Assembly (NCBI GenBank): GCA_965203855.1
Contig: CBDBDN010000008.1
Coordinates: 558,001-622,000 of the forward strand
Reading direction: 5' to 3'
Source of the DNA: Bin87 sp965203855
GTDB lineage: Bacteria; Chloroflexota; Dehalococcoidia; Lucifugimonadales; UBA3495
Length of the DNA: 64,000 nt
A model generated the notes under the pieces. That model was not told the DNA's origin and did no database searches. It worked only from the letters and a program-made list of their open reading frames with translations. The position numbers were made by a program, and so were the translations under genes. Positions 42,035 to 51,514 of this stretch are shown piece by piece (position 1 is the stretch's first letter; every line of letters begins with the position of its first letter).

Positions 42035-43756
42035 TCATTCACCCCAGACGGAGCGCAGCAAAGCGTCCAATCGGCGCGCGCTGGCCGGGTCGCTGCGGCG
42101 GTTGCCGCTCAGCGCGCTCAGCACCGCCGGCGCCGTCCGCAGCTGCATCGCTTTGATCGCCCCCACCAGCTCCGGCCGGGTCAGCGCAATGCCGGGAATA
42201 TAAGAACCCGCCGCATCGCCCCTGGCATTCACATTGGAATTGGAGTTGAAATTAGAGCCGAAGTTGCCATCGGCGCCGGCCCCACTGCCGCCGCCCTCCG
42301 GTTCGGCCGGCCCGCCGCTTATGGAATCCAGCACCGCCTGAACCTGCCCCTTGCAAGAACCGCAGCCCGACCCGGCGCGGGTAGCGGCGCAGACGGCGGC
42401 CAGGCTTCTGCTGCCCGCATCCACCGCCGCCATAATCCCCCCTTTGGTAACGCCGTTGCAGTCGCAGATACGCGCGGCGGCCGGCAGATCGGCAACATTG
42501 GCGGCTGCGCCGCCGCTGTCGCTGCCTAGCGGGAACAGCAACTCCGCCCGGTTGTCCGGCAGCGTCTCCTCCCGGTCAAACGCCTGCAAGACGCGCGGCG
42601 CCGCCTCCCCGTCGCCCAGCAGAATGGCCCCTTTCACCTTGCCGCCATGCACAATTATTTTCTTGTACACCTGGCGATTGGGCTCTACATAGGTAACCAC
42701 TTCGTCGCCGTCGTCCAGCGGGTCTTTCTCGCCGGCCACCGCCAGCTCCACATCCATAACCTTAAGCTTGGTAGCCACCCGCGAGCCGGTATAGGCGGCC
42801 TCGGCGTTCTGCCCCGCCAGCCGTTCCGCCAGCACCCGCGCCTGTTCCCAGATCGGAGCGACCAGGCCGTAAATGCGGCTGCGATGCTCAGCGCATTCGC
42901 CGATGGCGTAGATGCTCTGGTCGTTGCGGCAGGCCAGGCTGTCGTTCACCAGAATGCCCCGCCGAATATGCAAGCCGGCCATCCGCGCCAAATCCACATT
43001 GGGCCGGATGCCGGCGGCTATAATGACCAAGTCGCAATCCAGCGCGCTGCCGTCCTGAAACTGCAAGCCCGTTACGCAGTCATCGCCCCTGATGACGGTA
43101 GTCAGCTTTTCCAGATGAAACCGCACGCCCGGCCCTTCCAGGCTGCGTTGCAGCAAATCCCCCGACTGCGGATCCAGCTGCTGATCCATCAGCCAGCCCA
43201 TCAGGTGAATGACATCTACTTCCAGGCCCCGGTTCCGCAGCCCGCGCGCCGCTTCCAGCCCCAGCAGCCCCCCTCCAATAACCGCCGCCCGCTGCGCCCC
43301 GCCAGCGGCATAGTCAATAATCTCCCGGCAGTCGTGCAGCGTGCGAAAGACAAAAGCGCCCTTTTTGTAGCCGCCCTCGTCCGTAATCAGCCCGTCCATA
43401 GTCGGCACAAACGGGCTGCTGCCGGTAGCGATAACCAGCTTGTCGTAAGGCAGCAGCAGGCCGCCGGCGCCGTAAGCCGTCTTGCCTTTGCGGTCAATGC
43501 CGATAACGCGGACGCCGGTATGCAGCCCCACGCCGTTGGCGGCATACCACTCAGCGGGGTTGATGAAAATATCCTCCGCCCGGTGAGCGCCGGAAAGGAC
43601 GCCGGACAGCAGAATGCGGTTGTAGTTACCGCAGTCCTCATCGCCCACCACGGTGATGTCGTAGGTATCCTGCCCGCCCAAAGCGACCATTTCCTCAATG
43701 AAACGGGCGCCGGCCATCCCGTTGCCGATAACCACCAGCTGCTGCTTGTCGCTCAT
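42035..43756 (-). CDS. NAD(P)/FAD-dependent reductase with BFD-like [2Fe-2S] domain, nitrite/nitrate reductase-type
   Basis: A 573-residue protein like the N-terminal half of NirB/NasB. Rossmann FAD motif (VVIGNGMAGARFIEEM), the NAD-binding GGGLLGLEAARGL near residue 170, an acidic DPLDDGDEVVTYV region, then a BFD-type iron-sulfur domain (CDCNGVTKGGI ... GSGCGSCKGQVQ, four Cys). The siroheme domain of full NirB is absent, and a Ser/Asn-rich linker plus 60 extra residues follow. Probably transfers electrons from NAD(P)H to the nitrate reductase encoded immediately upstream on the same strand. ATG at 43756, 21 bp after that gene. Which redox partner it uses is inferred. Confidence 0.88.
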   Translation of the reverse strand: MSDKQQLVVIGNGMAGARFIEEMVALGGQDTYDITVVGDEDCGNYNRILLSGVLSGAHRAEDIFINPAEWYAANGVGLHTGVRVIGIDRKGKTAYGAGGLLLPYDKLVIATGSSPFVPTMDGLITDEGGYKKGAFVFRTLHDCREIIDYAAGGAQRAAVIGGGLLGLEAARGLRNRGLEVDVIHLMGWLMDQQLDPQSGDLLQRSLEGPGVRFHLEKLTTVIRGDDCVTGLQFQDGSALDCDLVIIAAGIRPNVDLARMAGLHIRRGILVNDSLACRNDQSIYAIGECAEHRSRIYGLVAPIWEQARVLAERLAGQNAEAAYTGSRVATKLKVMDVELAVAGEKDPLDDGDEVVTYVEPNRQVYKKIIVHGGKVKGAILLGDGEAAPRVLQAFDREETLPDNRAELLFPLGSDSGGAAANVADLPAAARICDCNGVTKGGIMAAVDAGSRSLAAVCAATRAGSGCGSCKGQVQAVLDSISGGPAEPEGGGSGAGADGNFGSNFNSNSNVNARGDAAGSYIPGIALTRPELVGAIKAMQLRTAPAVLSALSGNRRSDPASARRLDALLRSVWGE

Positions 43757-43777
43757 CGTATTCCCTCAAACAATTTG

Positions 43778-45898
43778 TCAGCGGCCAAATTCATCAGCGG
43801 ATTCAATCGTCTCAATCTGCGCGGCGGCTACCTTGAACTCCGGCATCCGGCTGGTCGGATCCAGGGCCGGATTGGTAAGCCGATTGGCGGCCTGGATACC
43901 GCCCCAATGGAACGGCGCAAACACCGTATCCTCGCGGACGCTGCGGGTCAGTTTGGCCGTGAAATGCGCCGTCCCCCGCCGGGTTGAAACCGCAATCAGC
44001 GCGCCGTCAGCCACGCCGTACCGCTGCGCCGTAACCGGATGCAGCTCCGCCAGCGGCGCCGGCGCAATATCCCGCAGCTCTACGATGCGCCGCGTCTGCG
44101 TACCCGACTGGTACTGCGCCAGGTTGCGCCCGGTAGTCAGGTACAGCGGATAGGCGGCGTCCGGTTCCTCGGCCGGCGCGCTGTGATGCACCGGATGGAA
44201 CCGGGCGCGGCCGTCGGGGGTAGGAAAGCCGTCCGCGAACATCCGCGGCGTTCCCGGATGCTCCGCGCCCCTATACTCGGCGCCCTGATGCTCAACGCCC
44301 GGACAAGGCCAGAACACGCCGGCGTTGGCGTCTATTTTGGCGTAGCTGATGCCCGAATAATCCGCCGGGCCGCCGGCCGAAGCCCGCCCCAGTTCGTCAA
44401 AAATCGCCGCCGTATCCGCATAGCGAAAGTATTCGCCCTTGCCCAGACGCTGCGCCAGCTCGCAGATGACGGCAATATCATCCCGCACTCCCTCCGGCGG
44501 CGCGAAAACCCGCCGCCGCCGGAGCACCCGGCCCTCCAGGTTAGTCATCGTTCCCGATTCCTCGGCCCACTGCGCCGCCGGCAGCACCACATCGGCATCA
44601 GCCGCAGTTTCGGAAACGAAAAAGTCGGATACCGCCAGAAAGTCCAGCGCCCGCATCCGCTTGGCGATATGCACGGAATTGGGCGCGGACACCGCCACAT
44701 TGGAACCCATCACCAGCAGCGCGCGCACTCCGCCGTCCTCTCCCAGCGTGTCCAGCATTTCGTAGGCCGACCGGCCCGGCCCCGGCAGCGCCGCTTCGTC
44801 AATGCCCCACACGCCGGCGATATGACGCCGCGCCGCCGGGTCGGTAATCAGCCGATAGCCGGGCAGCTGGTCAGCCTTTTGGCCGTGCTCCCGTCCACCC
44901 TGCCCGTTGCCTTGCCCGGTAAGGCAGCCGTAGCCGCTGTTAGGCCGGCCAATCAGCCCCAGCGCCAACGCTATATTAATGAACGACATTACATTGGCCA
45001 CGCCTTGGGCCTGCTGTTCGGCGCCGCGCCCGGTGAGCAGCATTGCCGACTGCGCCGAACCCAGCATCCGGGCCGCGCGCAACAGCCGGCTTTCCGGCAC
45101 GCCGGTAATGCGTTCCACCCGTTCCGGCCAATAGGTGGCGGCCAGATTTCTTACGGCGTCAAACCCGGTAGTGCGCTCCGCAATATAGTCGGCGTCAATC
45201 AGCCCGTCCCGAATCAGGATGTGCATCAGGCCGTTGGCGAGGGCGGCGTCCGAACCAGGCCGCAGCCGGAGATGCAAATCCGCGCGCTCCGCCGTTGCCG
45301 TAAGCCGGGGGTCGGCGACTATCAGCTTGCCGCCGTTGGCCCGCTGCTTTGCGAAATACTGCATCAAGGGCGGCATCGTTTCCCCCGGATTGCCGCCCGT
45401 CAGCAAGATGACCTCCGCTCCGGCGATGTCCGCCAGCGGAAACGGCAGCCCCCGGTCAATGCCCAGAGCGCGGATGCCGGCCGCCGCCGCCGATGACATA
45501 CAAAACCGGCCGTTGTAGTCAATGTTGGCGGTTTGCAGCGCAACGCGGGCGAACTTCCCCAGCAAATAGCTCTTTTCGTTGGTCAGGGAACCGCCCCCGA
45601 AAACCCCTACGGCATCAGGCCCGTAGGCCGCCCGGGTTTCCCGGAACGCCGCCGCAATCCGTTCCAGCGCATCATCCCAGCCCGCCGGACGCAGTACGCC
45701 GTCCGCTCCCCGTACCAGCGGCGCGGTCAGCCGTTCCGGGTGCGCCAGAGTAGCGCCGGCCGTCCAGCCCTTGATGCACAGAGCGCCGTTGTTAACCGGA
45801 AATGCGGCGTCGCCGTCAATCTCCGGCGCCTCGGGCGTCCCGGCTAGCGTCATTCCGCACTGGAAAGCGCAGTAGGGACAATGGGTTGATGCAGTCAA
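43778..45898 (-). CDS. narB: Molybdopterin oxidoreductase, assimilatory nitrate reductase-type
   Basis: A ~706-residue Mo-bisMGD enzyme. It opens with the [4Fe-4S] motif HCPYCAFQCGM (then GALCIKGW for the fourth Cys), followed by FGGGSLTNEKSYLLGKFAR and cofactor-binding regions to the C-terminal molydopterin dinucleotide-binding domain (LYLTTGRNLAQYQSGTQTR, VSTRRGTAHF). Length and neighbours fit NarB/NasC-type assimilatory nitrate reductase: nitrate to nitrite. TTG at 45898 has GGAGG 11 nt upstream and immediately precedes the conserved start TASTHCPYC. GTG at 45916 is an alternative without Shine-Dalgarno. The -10-like TATTAT on the minus strand ends ~35 bases further upstream. Confidence 0.88.
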   Translation of the reverse strand: MTASTHCPYCAFQCGMTLAGTPEAPEIDGDAAFPVNNGALCIKGWTAGATLAHPERLTAPLVRGADGVLRPAGWDDALERIAAAFRETRAAYGPDAVGVFGGGSLTNEKSYLLGKFARVALQTANIDYNGRFCMSSAAAAGIRALGIDRGLPFPLADIAGAEVILLTGGNPGETMPPLMQYFAKQRANGGKLIVADPRLTATAERADLHLRLRPGSDAALANGLMHILIRDGLIDADYIAERTTGFDAVRNLAATYWPERVERITGVPESRLLRAARMLGSAQSAMLLTGRGAEQQAQGVANVMSFINIALALGLIGRPNSGYGCLTGQGNGQGGREHGQKADQLPGYRLITDPAARRHIAGVWGIDEAALPGPGRSAYEMLDTLGEDGGVRALLVMGSNVAVSAPNSVHIAKRMRALDFLAVSDFFVSETAADADVVLPAAQWAEESGTMTNLEGRVLRRRRVFAPPEGVRDDIAVICELAQRLGKGEYFRYADTAAIFDELGRASAGGPADYSGISYAKIDANAGVFWPCPGVEHQGAEYRGAEHPGTPRMFADGFPTPDGRARFHPVHHSAPAEEPDAAYPLYLTTGRNLAQYQSGTQTRRIVELRDIAPAPLAELHPVTAQRYGVADGALIAVSTRRGTAHFTAKLTRSVREDTVFAPFHWGGIQAANRLTNPALDPTSRMPEFKVAAAQIETIESADEFGR

Positions 45899-45930
45899 GG
45901 CGGCGCTGCCCTCCACAATGGATTCGCAAC

Positions 45931-45940
45931 GCTATAATAG
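45931..45940. promoter_or_regulatory. TATAAT/TATTAT box in the divergent nitrate-gene region
   Basis: CTATAATAG, palindromic enough to serve either strand, lies just upstream of the nitrate reductase gene (minus strand) and 245 bp upstream of nirA (plus strand). The 268-bp divergent gap 45917-46183 otherwise shows no gene. An AT-rich stretch with GTTACGAGG and AATAAGTTATTCAT (46007-46030) may hold a regulator site or the nirA promoter, but I found no clear known operator. Confidence 0.4.
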
Positions 45941-46183
45941 AAGCGATATTTTACGCCGCCTTTACGATGCCGTTACCAAATGATAAATCCGGCGTGAACG
46001 ATAGGTTACGAGGCAATAAGTTATTCATACAGGATTAACCGGACATTAATTTGCCCGCAACACGCCCGTAATACCTGCCATCCACTATAGTGCCAAATCG
46101 GAAGCTCGGGAGTACGGGAGAGACGCGCGGTGCGGATGCCTCTGGCGCACCCCCCCGATTCCCGCTGCGGGACGGTAACGACA

Positions 46184-47692
46184 ATGAACAAAATTGAAGC
46201 CGTCAAGTCCGCAAAAAACGGCCTTGACATCCTCCAGGACATCCCCGCTTTCAGCCGCGACGGCTGGGAATCCATCCCGGCCGACGACCGTGACCGCCTG
46301 AAATGGGCCGGCGTTTTCTTTCGCCGCCAAACGCCGGGACGCTTTATGATGCGCGTCCGCATCTCCAACGGCATCAGCAGCGCCGCGCAGTTCCGCGCCC
46401 TGGCCGCCATCAGCGACGACTACGGCCAGGGCTTCGCCGACCTGACCACCCGGCAGCAAGTGCAGCTGCGGGATTTCGGCATTGAGCAAGTGCCGGACAT
46501 CTGGAACCGCCTGGAATCCGTCGGGCTGATTTCCTTGCAGACCGGGATGGACAATATCCGCACCGTGGTGGGCTGTCCCGTTGCCGGCTTGACGCCTCAT
46601 GAGCTGCTGGACGGATCGCCCGTTGCTGAGCAGTTCACCGCAATGTTCATCGGCAATCGGGAGTACACCAACCTGCCCCGCAAGTTCAATGTTACCATCA
46701 CCGGCTGCCGCGCCAACTGCACCCACTCTGAAACGCAGGACATCGCCCTGACGCCGGCCGTCAAGGAAATCAGCGGCGCAAACGTCGCCGGGTTCAATGT
46801 GGCCGTGGGCGGCAAGATGGGTTCCGGCGGCTACACCCCCGGCGTTCCCCTGGATTTGTTCGTGCCGCCCGATGCCGCCGCCGCCCTTTGCAGCCACATC
46901 GCGCTGCTGTTCCGCGACTGCGGCCCGCGCGCGGCGCGCAACAAAACCCGCTTGGCTTTTCTGCTGGCTGAATGGGGCGTGGCCCGTTTCCGCGCCGCCT
47001 TGGAGGCGCGCGCCGGCCATCCGTTGCATCCCGCCGGCGCCGATGCCCGCACCGACACCCGCACCGACCATATCGGCATCCATCCGCAGCGCCAGCCCGG
47101 CCTGAACTATGCCGGCCTCTGCGTACCCGTAGGCCGCATCACCGCCAAGCAGATGCGCGGCATCGCCGACCTGTCCGACCGCTACGGCAACGGCGCCGTC
47201 CGCATCACCCCCGGCCAGAACCTGATTATCCCCAACATCCCCGACGCGCATATTGAGGCATTCACCGCCGAGCCGCTGTTGCAAGTCCTGTCCCCCCGGC
47301 CCTCCCAGGTTGCGCGCGGAACCGTAAGCTGCACCGGCATTGACTATTGTCATTTTGCGCTGATTGAAACCAAAGAGCGGGCCGCCGCCGCCGTCAGCGC
47401 GCTGGAAAGCCGTCTGCCCGACGCCGGCCCGCTGTCCATCTACTGGTCGGGATGCGCCAACGGCTGCGCCAATCACACCCTGGCCGACATCGGGCTGGTA
47501 GGCCGCCGCATCCGCAAAGACGGCGAGATCCTGGAAGCGGTGGACATCTATCGGAACAATACCGCCCGGAACGATGCTGCCGTTCAGTTGGACGCCGCCG
47601 CCCCGCCCGCCCCGGCGCTAACCGGCGTCCTCTGCTCCGACCTCCCCGCCGTCCTGGAACGGATGCTGACGCCGGATGCTACGGCGTGTTGA
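46184..47692 (+). CDS. nirA: Ferredoxin-nitrite reductase-type siroheme protein
   Basis: A 502-residue nitrite/sulfite reductase-family protein with two ferrodoxin-like half domains. The siroheme/[4Fe-4S] Cys set is complete: SCTGIDYCHF (C-x5-C) and SGCANGCANH (C-x3-C). An Arg/Lys pattern of nitrite reductases (FRALAAISDDYGQGFADLTTRQQVQLR) is present. It reduces nitrite to ammonium; ferredoxin is the likely donor because no NAD(P)H domain is fused. ATG at 46184 is chosen; an open frame to 46130 is without similarity. Divergent from the nitrate reductase and transporter genes, completing an assimilation pathway from nitrate to ammonium. Confidence 0.92.
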   Translation: MNKIEAVKSAKNGLDILQDIPAFSRDGWESIPADDRDRLKWAGVFFRRQTPGRFMMRVRISNGISSAAQFRALAAISDDYGQGFADLTTRQQVQLRDFGIEQVPDIWNRLESVGLISLQTGMDNIRTVVGCPVAGLTPHELLDGSPVAEQFTAMFIGNREYTNLPRKFNVTITGCRANCTHSETQDIALTPAVKEISGANVAGFNVAVGGKMGSGGYTPGVPLDLFVPPDAAAALCSHIALLFRDCGPRAARNKTRLAFLLAEWGVARFRAALEARAGHPLHPAGADARTDTRTDHIGIHPQRQPGLNYAGLCVPVGRITAKQMRGIADLSDRYGNGAVRITPGQNLIIPNIPDAHIEAFTAEPLLQVLSPRPSQVARGTVSCTGIDYCHFALIETKERAAAAVSALESRLPDAGPLSIYWSGCANGCANHTLADIGLVGRRIRKDGEILEAVDIYRNNTARNDAAVQLDAAAPPAPALTGVLCSDLPAVLERMLTPDATAC

Positions 47693-47739
47693 CCCGTTCC
47701 CCTCGCCGTATTTCCCCGCGTCATAGTCGTCAATACCCG

Positions 47740-49272
47740 TCATATAATGGTGCGCGCCCGGTATTGCAACGCCTCCGCCAGATGCGCCGGGCCGATGGCG
47801 TCGGCGCCCCCCAGATCCGCTACCGTCCGCGCCACCTTCAGCACCCGATGCAGGGCGCGCGCCGACAAATCCAGCTGCTGCGAAGCCCGTTGCAGCAACG
47901 CCCCGGCATCCTCTTGCAAGTCGCAAAAATCCCAAATCCGGGCGGCGGTGATTTCGGCGTTGGACAACGTTTCCGCGCTGTCCGCCTCCTCAAAGCGGCG
48001 TTCCTGCACCGCGCGGGCCTTAATGACCCGCTCCCGCACCGCCGCCGAGCGTTCCCCTTCGGCCTGGTGCAGCAGGTTGTCGTATTCCACCGGCGGCACT
48101 TCCACGAAAATGTCAATCCGTTCCAGCAGCGGCCCGCTGATGCGCCGCTGGTAGCGCGCCACCGCCGCCGGACTGCACACGCATTGCTTGCGAGGATGGC
48201 TGGCGTATCCGCAAGGACACGGATTCATCGCCGCCGCCAGCATAAAACTGGCCGGATAGGTAACCGTCCCGCTAACCCGGGTAATCGTAACGGTTTTATC
48301 CTCCAAAGGCTGCCGCAGAGATTCCAGAATGGCATGGCCGAACTCCGGCAGCTCGTCCAGAAACAGCACGCCGCGATGACTCAGCGTGATTTCGCCCGGA
48401 CGCAGCATCCGCCCGCCGCCTACCATTCCGGCGTTGGATATGGTGTAGTGCGGCGCGCGAAAAGGACGCTGGGCAATCAGCGGGCTGTCCGGCGGCAGGT
48501 TGCCGCTGACGCTGTAAATCTTGGTCGCTTCCAGCGCCTCAGCGGGCGTCATATAGGGCAGGATGCCCGGCAATGCCCGCGCCAGCAGCGTTTTGCCCGA
48601 ACCCGGCGGCCCGCTGAACAGAATGTTATGGAAACCGGCCGCCGCTACTTCCAAAGCCCGCTTGGCATGATCCTGCCCGCGAATGTGCGCCAAATCGGCG
48701 CTTTCCGGGTGGCTGCGGTTGCCGTTCAGATGGACGCCGCTGTGCGGAAATGCCTCAATCCCGCCAGCCCCTTGCAGATGGTCAACCAGCTGCGCCAAGG
48801 TATGCACCGGATACACCGTTACGCCTTCCACCAAAGCCGCCTCGGCGGCGTCCACCGCCGGCACATAAGCGCATCGGATGCCCTGGTCGCGCGCTACCGA
48901 CACCATCGGCAGGATGCCGGCGGTATGCCGCAATCCTCCGTCCAGCGACAATTCGCCCAGAAAGATGGCCGGTTCCGGCGTCGGGAGCGCCTGCCCCGTG
49001 CTGAAAAGTATGCCCACGGCAATCGGCAAATCGTAGGCCGGACCCGCCTTTTTCAAGTCGGCCGGCGCCAGGTTCACCGTGATGCGCCGCATCGGAAACT
49101 CGCAGCCGCTGTTCCGCACTGCGGCGCGCACCCGTTCTTTCGCCTCCTGCACCGCCGTATCCGGCAGCCCCACGATGTGAAAAGCCGGCAGCCCCGGCGA
49201 TATATCCGTCTCCGCCTGAATTATCTGCCCGTCCAGACCCAGTACCGCGCAGGTTTGTGCAGTTGCCAGCAT
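47740..49272 (-). CDS. YifB/ComM-family Mg-chelatase-like AAA ATPase
   Basis: A 510-residue protein. N-terminal domain (GLPAFHIVGLPDTAVQEAKERVRAA), Walker A LFSGPPGSGKTLLARALPG near residue 220, Walker B (VLFLDELPEFGHAILESLRQPLED), sensor and Mg-chelatase C-terminal domain with four Cys (CPCGYASHPRKQCVCSP). In other bacteria ComM is a branch-migration helicase helping natural transformation. ATG at 49272 with GGGAGG 6 nt upstream; the frame runs up to 49347. Converges with nirA, 47 bp between stops. Confidence 0.92.
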   Translation of the reverse strand: MLATAQTCAVLGLDGQIIQAETDISPGLPAFHIVGLPDTAVQEAKERVRAAVRNSGCEFPMRRITVNLAPADLKKAGPAYDLPIAVGILFSTGQALPTPEPAIFLGELSLDGGLRHTAGILPMVSVARDQGIRCAYVPAVDAAEAALVEGVTVYPVHTLAQLVDHLQGAGGIEAFPHSGVHLNGNRSHPESADLAHIRGQDHAKRALEVAAAGFHNILFSGPPGSGKTLLARALPGILPYMTPAEALEATKIYSVSGNLPPDSPLIAQRPFRAPHYTISNAGMVGGGRMLRPGEITLSHRGVLFLDELPEFGHAILESLRQPLEDKTVTITRVSGTVTYPASFMLAAAMNPCPCGYASHPRKQCVCSPAAVARYQRRISGPLLERIDIFVEVPPVEYDNLLHQAEGERSAAVRERVIKARAVQERRFEEADSAETLSNAEITAARIWDFCDLQEDAGALLQRASQQLDLSARALHRVLKVARTVADLGGADAIGPAHLAEALQYRARTII

Positions 49273-49490
49273 AGCAGCCTCCCTCGTCAAGTCAAATGTT
49301 CGGATTGCGCTTGCTGGCATCCTAGCGCATAGAACATAAAAGCGCAACTGCTCGCTGTCATCAATTTTTTAGAATTCAACCAATTCGGATAAACTCCTGC
49401 TCTCACCGCGGGATGGACGGCGTGAGGGGCGCTTATGGATAGCCCAAGATTTTGGCAGTCGGAACGACGCCGGGCAGTTCGCTTCGCCCG

Positions 49491-50105
49491 CTACCGGCAC
49501 CACGCTATATGCGCCCACCGCACATAGCTGCCGCCGTACGCCTGGCTGGTGTAGCGTTGGTAGTATTCAAAAGCGTCGCCGGTAGGGCCGGCAGTGCGGT
49601 CTCCGGCAACGGTGATTTCGCCATCATTGTTTTGGTCAATGACTAGATTCCCGGGACGGCTGCCATCCGCAATGTAAATGGCAAAACCGGTCAACCCGCT
49701 GCTGTCGGTAAGTCGAATTTTCTCCCGCCGCGGCGTGGCAACTTCAATTAATGGGGCCGCGCCGCCAATGAAAGTCCTTTGGCTAAATACAGTCAAAGTG
49801 CCGGCGCCCCTCTCCATCACAAGCAGCCAGCCGCTGTCGCTGTTGCCCCCATTATACGCCGCCTGCCCGTCCCGCACATTGTAATAACGCGGCTGCTGCC
49901 CGTACTCCTGGCAAACCCGCGCCGTATAAGTGTACCCGCCATAACCCTGCGCTGCCGCCTCACCGCCGGGAAACACCAGCCCGCCCGCAACGGCCAGTCC
50001 GGCTAGGATGATGCAAGCGGCAGCCTTGCCCAGCCGCAGCCACGCCGTCGTTAGGTTCCGGGTCAGCCTATATCGGGGGGGGGGGGGGGGCAGAATGGCA
50101 GTCAT
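49491..50105 (-). CDS. Exported protein with poly-Pro start encoded by a C16 tract
   Basis: A 204-residue protein. Codons 6-11 lie in a 16-base C run (MTAILPPPPPRYRLTR), then a hydrophobic signal segment (residues ~27-50, AAACIILAGLAVAGGLVFPGG) with a likely cleavage near EAAAQG. The mature part is Gly/Tyr-rich at first (YGGYTYTARVCQEYGQQ), with two Cys, and I do not recognise it. ATG at 50105 has GGAG 7 nt upstream and is better than the alternative start at 50219. A run-length change would remove the signal and shift the frame, so expression could be phase-variable. A secreted or surface role is inferred. Confidence 0.8.
   Translation of the reverse strand: MTAILPPPPPRYRLTRNLTTAWLRLGKAAACIILAGLAVAGGLVFPGGEAAAQGYGGYTYTARVCQEYGQQPRYYNVRDGQAAYNGGNSDSGWLLVMERGAGTLTVFSQRTFIGGAAPLIEVATPRREKIRLTDSSGLTGFAIYIADGSRPGNLVIDQNNDGEITVAGDRTAGPTGDAFEYYQRYTSQAYGGSYVRWAHIAWCR
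50075..50090. repeat. G16 (plus strand) homopolymer tract in an exported-protein gene
   Basis: Sixteen G on the plus strand, C16 in the coding strand, starting 15 bases after the start codon of the gene at 49491-50105. In frame as sequenced. Confidence 0.9.
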
Positions 50106-50517
50106 AATTTCGCTCCGGTGCTTTTCAGGGTGCAGATGAATTCGGCGCTGATTGCTTTGCCGCCGTAAAATCGTCGGCGGCAACGGCGGGATAATAGCCG
50201 ATATTAGCCCGAATAGCAAGATGGTTTAACTTTCCGTCATTCCTAGCCCCTCAACCGTCATTCCTAATCCTCAACCGCTATTCCTAGCCCCTCAACCGCT
50301 ATTCCTAGCCCCTCACGTCATTCCGGCGAAAGCCGGAATCCACGCCCGGCAACCCCCTAAAAAGAAACGCCGTCCCTGCCATCCCCCCCAACCTTATCGC
50401 CCCAACGCCTGCCGGAAATACCACTCAACTACCCCTTTGCCAGCGGCGGCGGCCTAATCTATACTTGACGCATCATCCAGTCCAATCCAATCCCGCCCCA
50501 ACCGGAAATGTCGCATT
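50106..50517. repeat. Gap with GTCATTCC satellites and half element
   Basis: No gene is visible. Minus-strand -10-like boxes (CTAATAT and CTATTATCC, ~50195-50210) may serve the exported protein. From 50230 to 50325 five GTCATTCC/GCTATTCC units with CTAGCCCCTCAACC spacers occur, then one palindromic arm (ATTCCGGCGAAAGCCGGAAT, ~50320-50339). From 50345 to 50517 nothing is recognisable. Confidence 0.75.
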
Positions 50518-51363
50518 ATGGATCTGAACTTTGAAATCGGCGACCCCAACCGCCCCCGCGGCCACGCCATCCTTTACCTGCGCGTTGACACCGAACCCGA
50601 CAGCGTCTATGCCGTCTATGTCGTTACGCTGCCCATCACCGCCGATTTGACCAAGTATGTGCCGCCTTTCCTGGCCTCGCAGCTCGGCCCCGCCGGCGAT
50701 AACCCCCTGGCCAGCTTCTCCGCCTTTGCCATGCCGCCGATGCCGGAGCAGGTAGAGGGCGGCTACGACCATCTGGTGCGCCTCGCCAACCTGCGTAACG
50801 ACGACCTGCTGTACGGCGGCAGTATGTTTTCTTACGACCTGGCGCGGATGATGGAATCCGTAGCCTCCGCCGTCAAATCCTACTCCGATGCCTGGGCGCA
50901 GACGGCGCCCACGCCCGCCGCCGCGCCGGCCGACGACCTGGCGCTGGTCGGCGCCGGCCCGGCCCCGAGCCGCCCCGGCATATCCGGCGCCGACCCCGGC
51001 TCTGACCCCGGCGAATCCGAATCCGACGGCATGGGCGTCAATGAAGTCCTCTGGAGCTTTATGAGCGAGGCCGACCGGCTGGGCGAGCTGGGCCGGCTGC
51101 TCGGCCGGCTGCGGTTCGCCCAGGAAGGCGCCGACGCCGACGCCATCACCGACATCACTGCCGAAATGACCGCCCTGGGCCGCCAGTTCCCCCCCGAATT
51201 CAACATCGCCAGCCTGATTGCCGCCGCCAGCGATACTACTAACGCCCAAGGCGCCCGTCTCGCCCAGCTCCACCTGGAACGCTGCTACAGCCTCTCCGCC
51301 GGCGACGCCGCCCAAGTCCGCCACCTGGACAGCGAAATCAACGCCGCCGGAGGCCCGCCATGA
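50518..51363 (+). CDS. Hypothetical 281-residue protein
   Basis: A soluble protein I do not recognise. The N-terminal ~125 residues look like an alpha/beta domain (HAILYLRVDTEPDSVYAVYVVTL, DLTKYVPPFLASQLG, MPEQVEGGYDHLVRLANLRNDDLLYGGSMFSYDLARMME). A Pro/Ala/Asp-rich linker (~residues 130-170) separates it from a helical C-terminal domain (LWSFMSEADRLGELGRLLGRLRF). The N-terminal segment and domain order resemble cyanobacterial/chloroflexal proteins of unknown role that I cannot name with certainty. ATG start; it precedes the DUF3500 gene on the same strand by ~150 bp. Confidence 0.65.
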   Translation: MDLNFEIGDPNRPRGHAILYLRVDTEPDSVYAVYVVTLPITADLTKYVPPFLASQLGPAGDNPLASFSAFAMPPMPEQVEGGYDHLVRLANLRNDDLLYGGSMFSYDLARMMESVASAVKSYSDAWAQTAPTPAAAPADDLALVGAGPAPSRPGISGADPGSDPGESESDGMGVNEVLWSFMSEADRLGELGRLLGRLRFAQEGADADAITDITAEMTALGRQFPPEFNIASLIAAASDTTNAQGARLAQLHLERCYSLSAGDAAQVRHLDSEINAAGGPP

Positions 51364-51514
51364 TTACTTCCCTGCGCTCCGACCGCAGCCGGCAGCCCCC
51401 ACCCCCGCCCGTTCCTTGACACCCCCAACCACATCCCCCTACACTGCCGCCCATATTCCGGTACGCCCAGCCAACACCGCCTACCGCTCCCCCTACCGCA
51501 GGAGGTCGCCCCCG

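Noticed and set aside
44039..45496. 485-codon ORF antisense to the nitrate reductase
   Set aside because: Antisense to molybdopterin-enzyme motifs; rich in Arg/Gln/His as expected for a shadow frame.
47452..49332. 626-codon plus-strand ORF across nirA end and YifB
   Set aside because: Overlaps both strands' real genes and contains no domain.
49273..49490. Possible tRNA or small RNA in the gap after YifB
   Set aside because: Read both strands for acceptor and T-loop patterns (GTTCGA) and found none; the segment shows no convincing structure.
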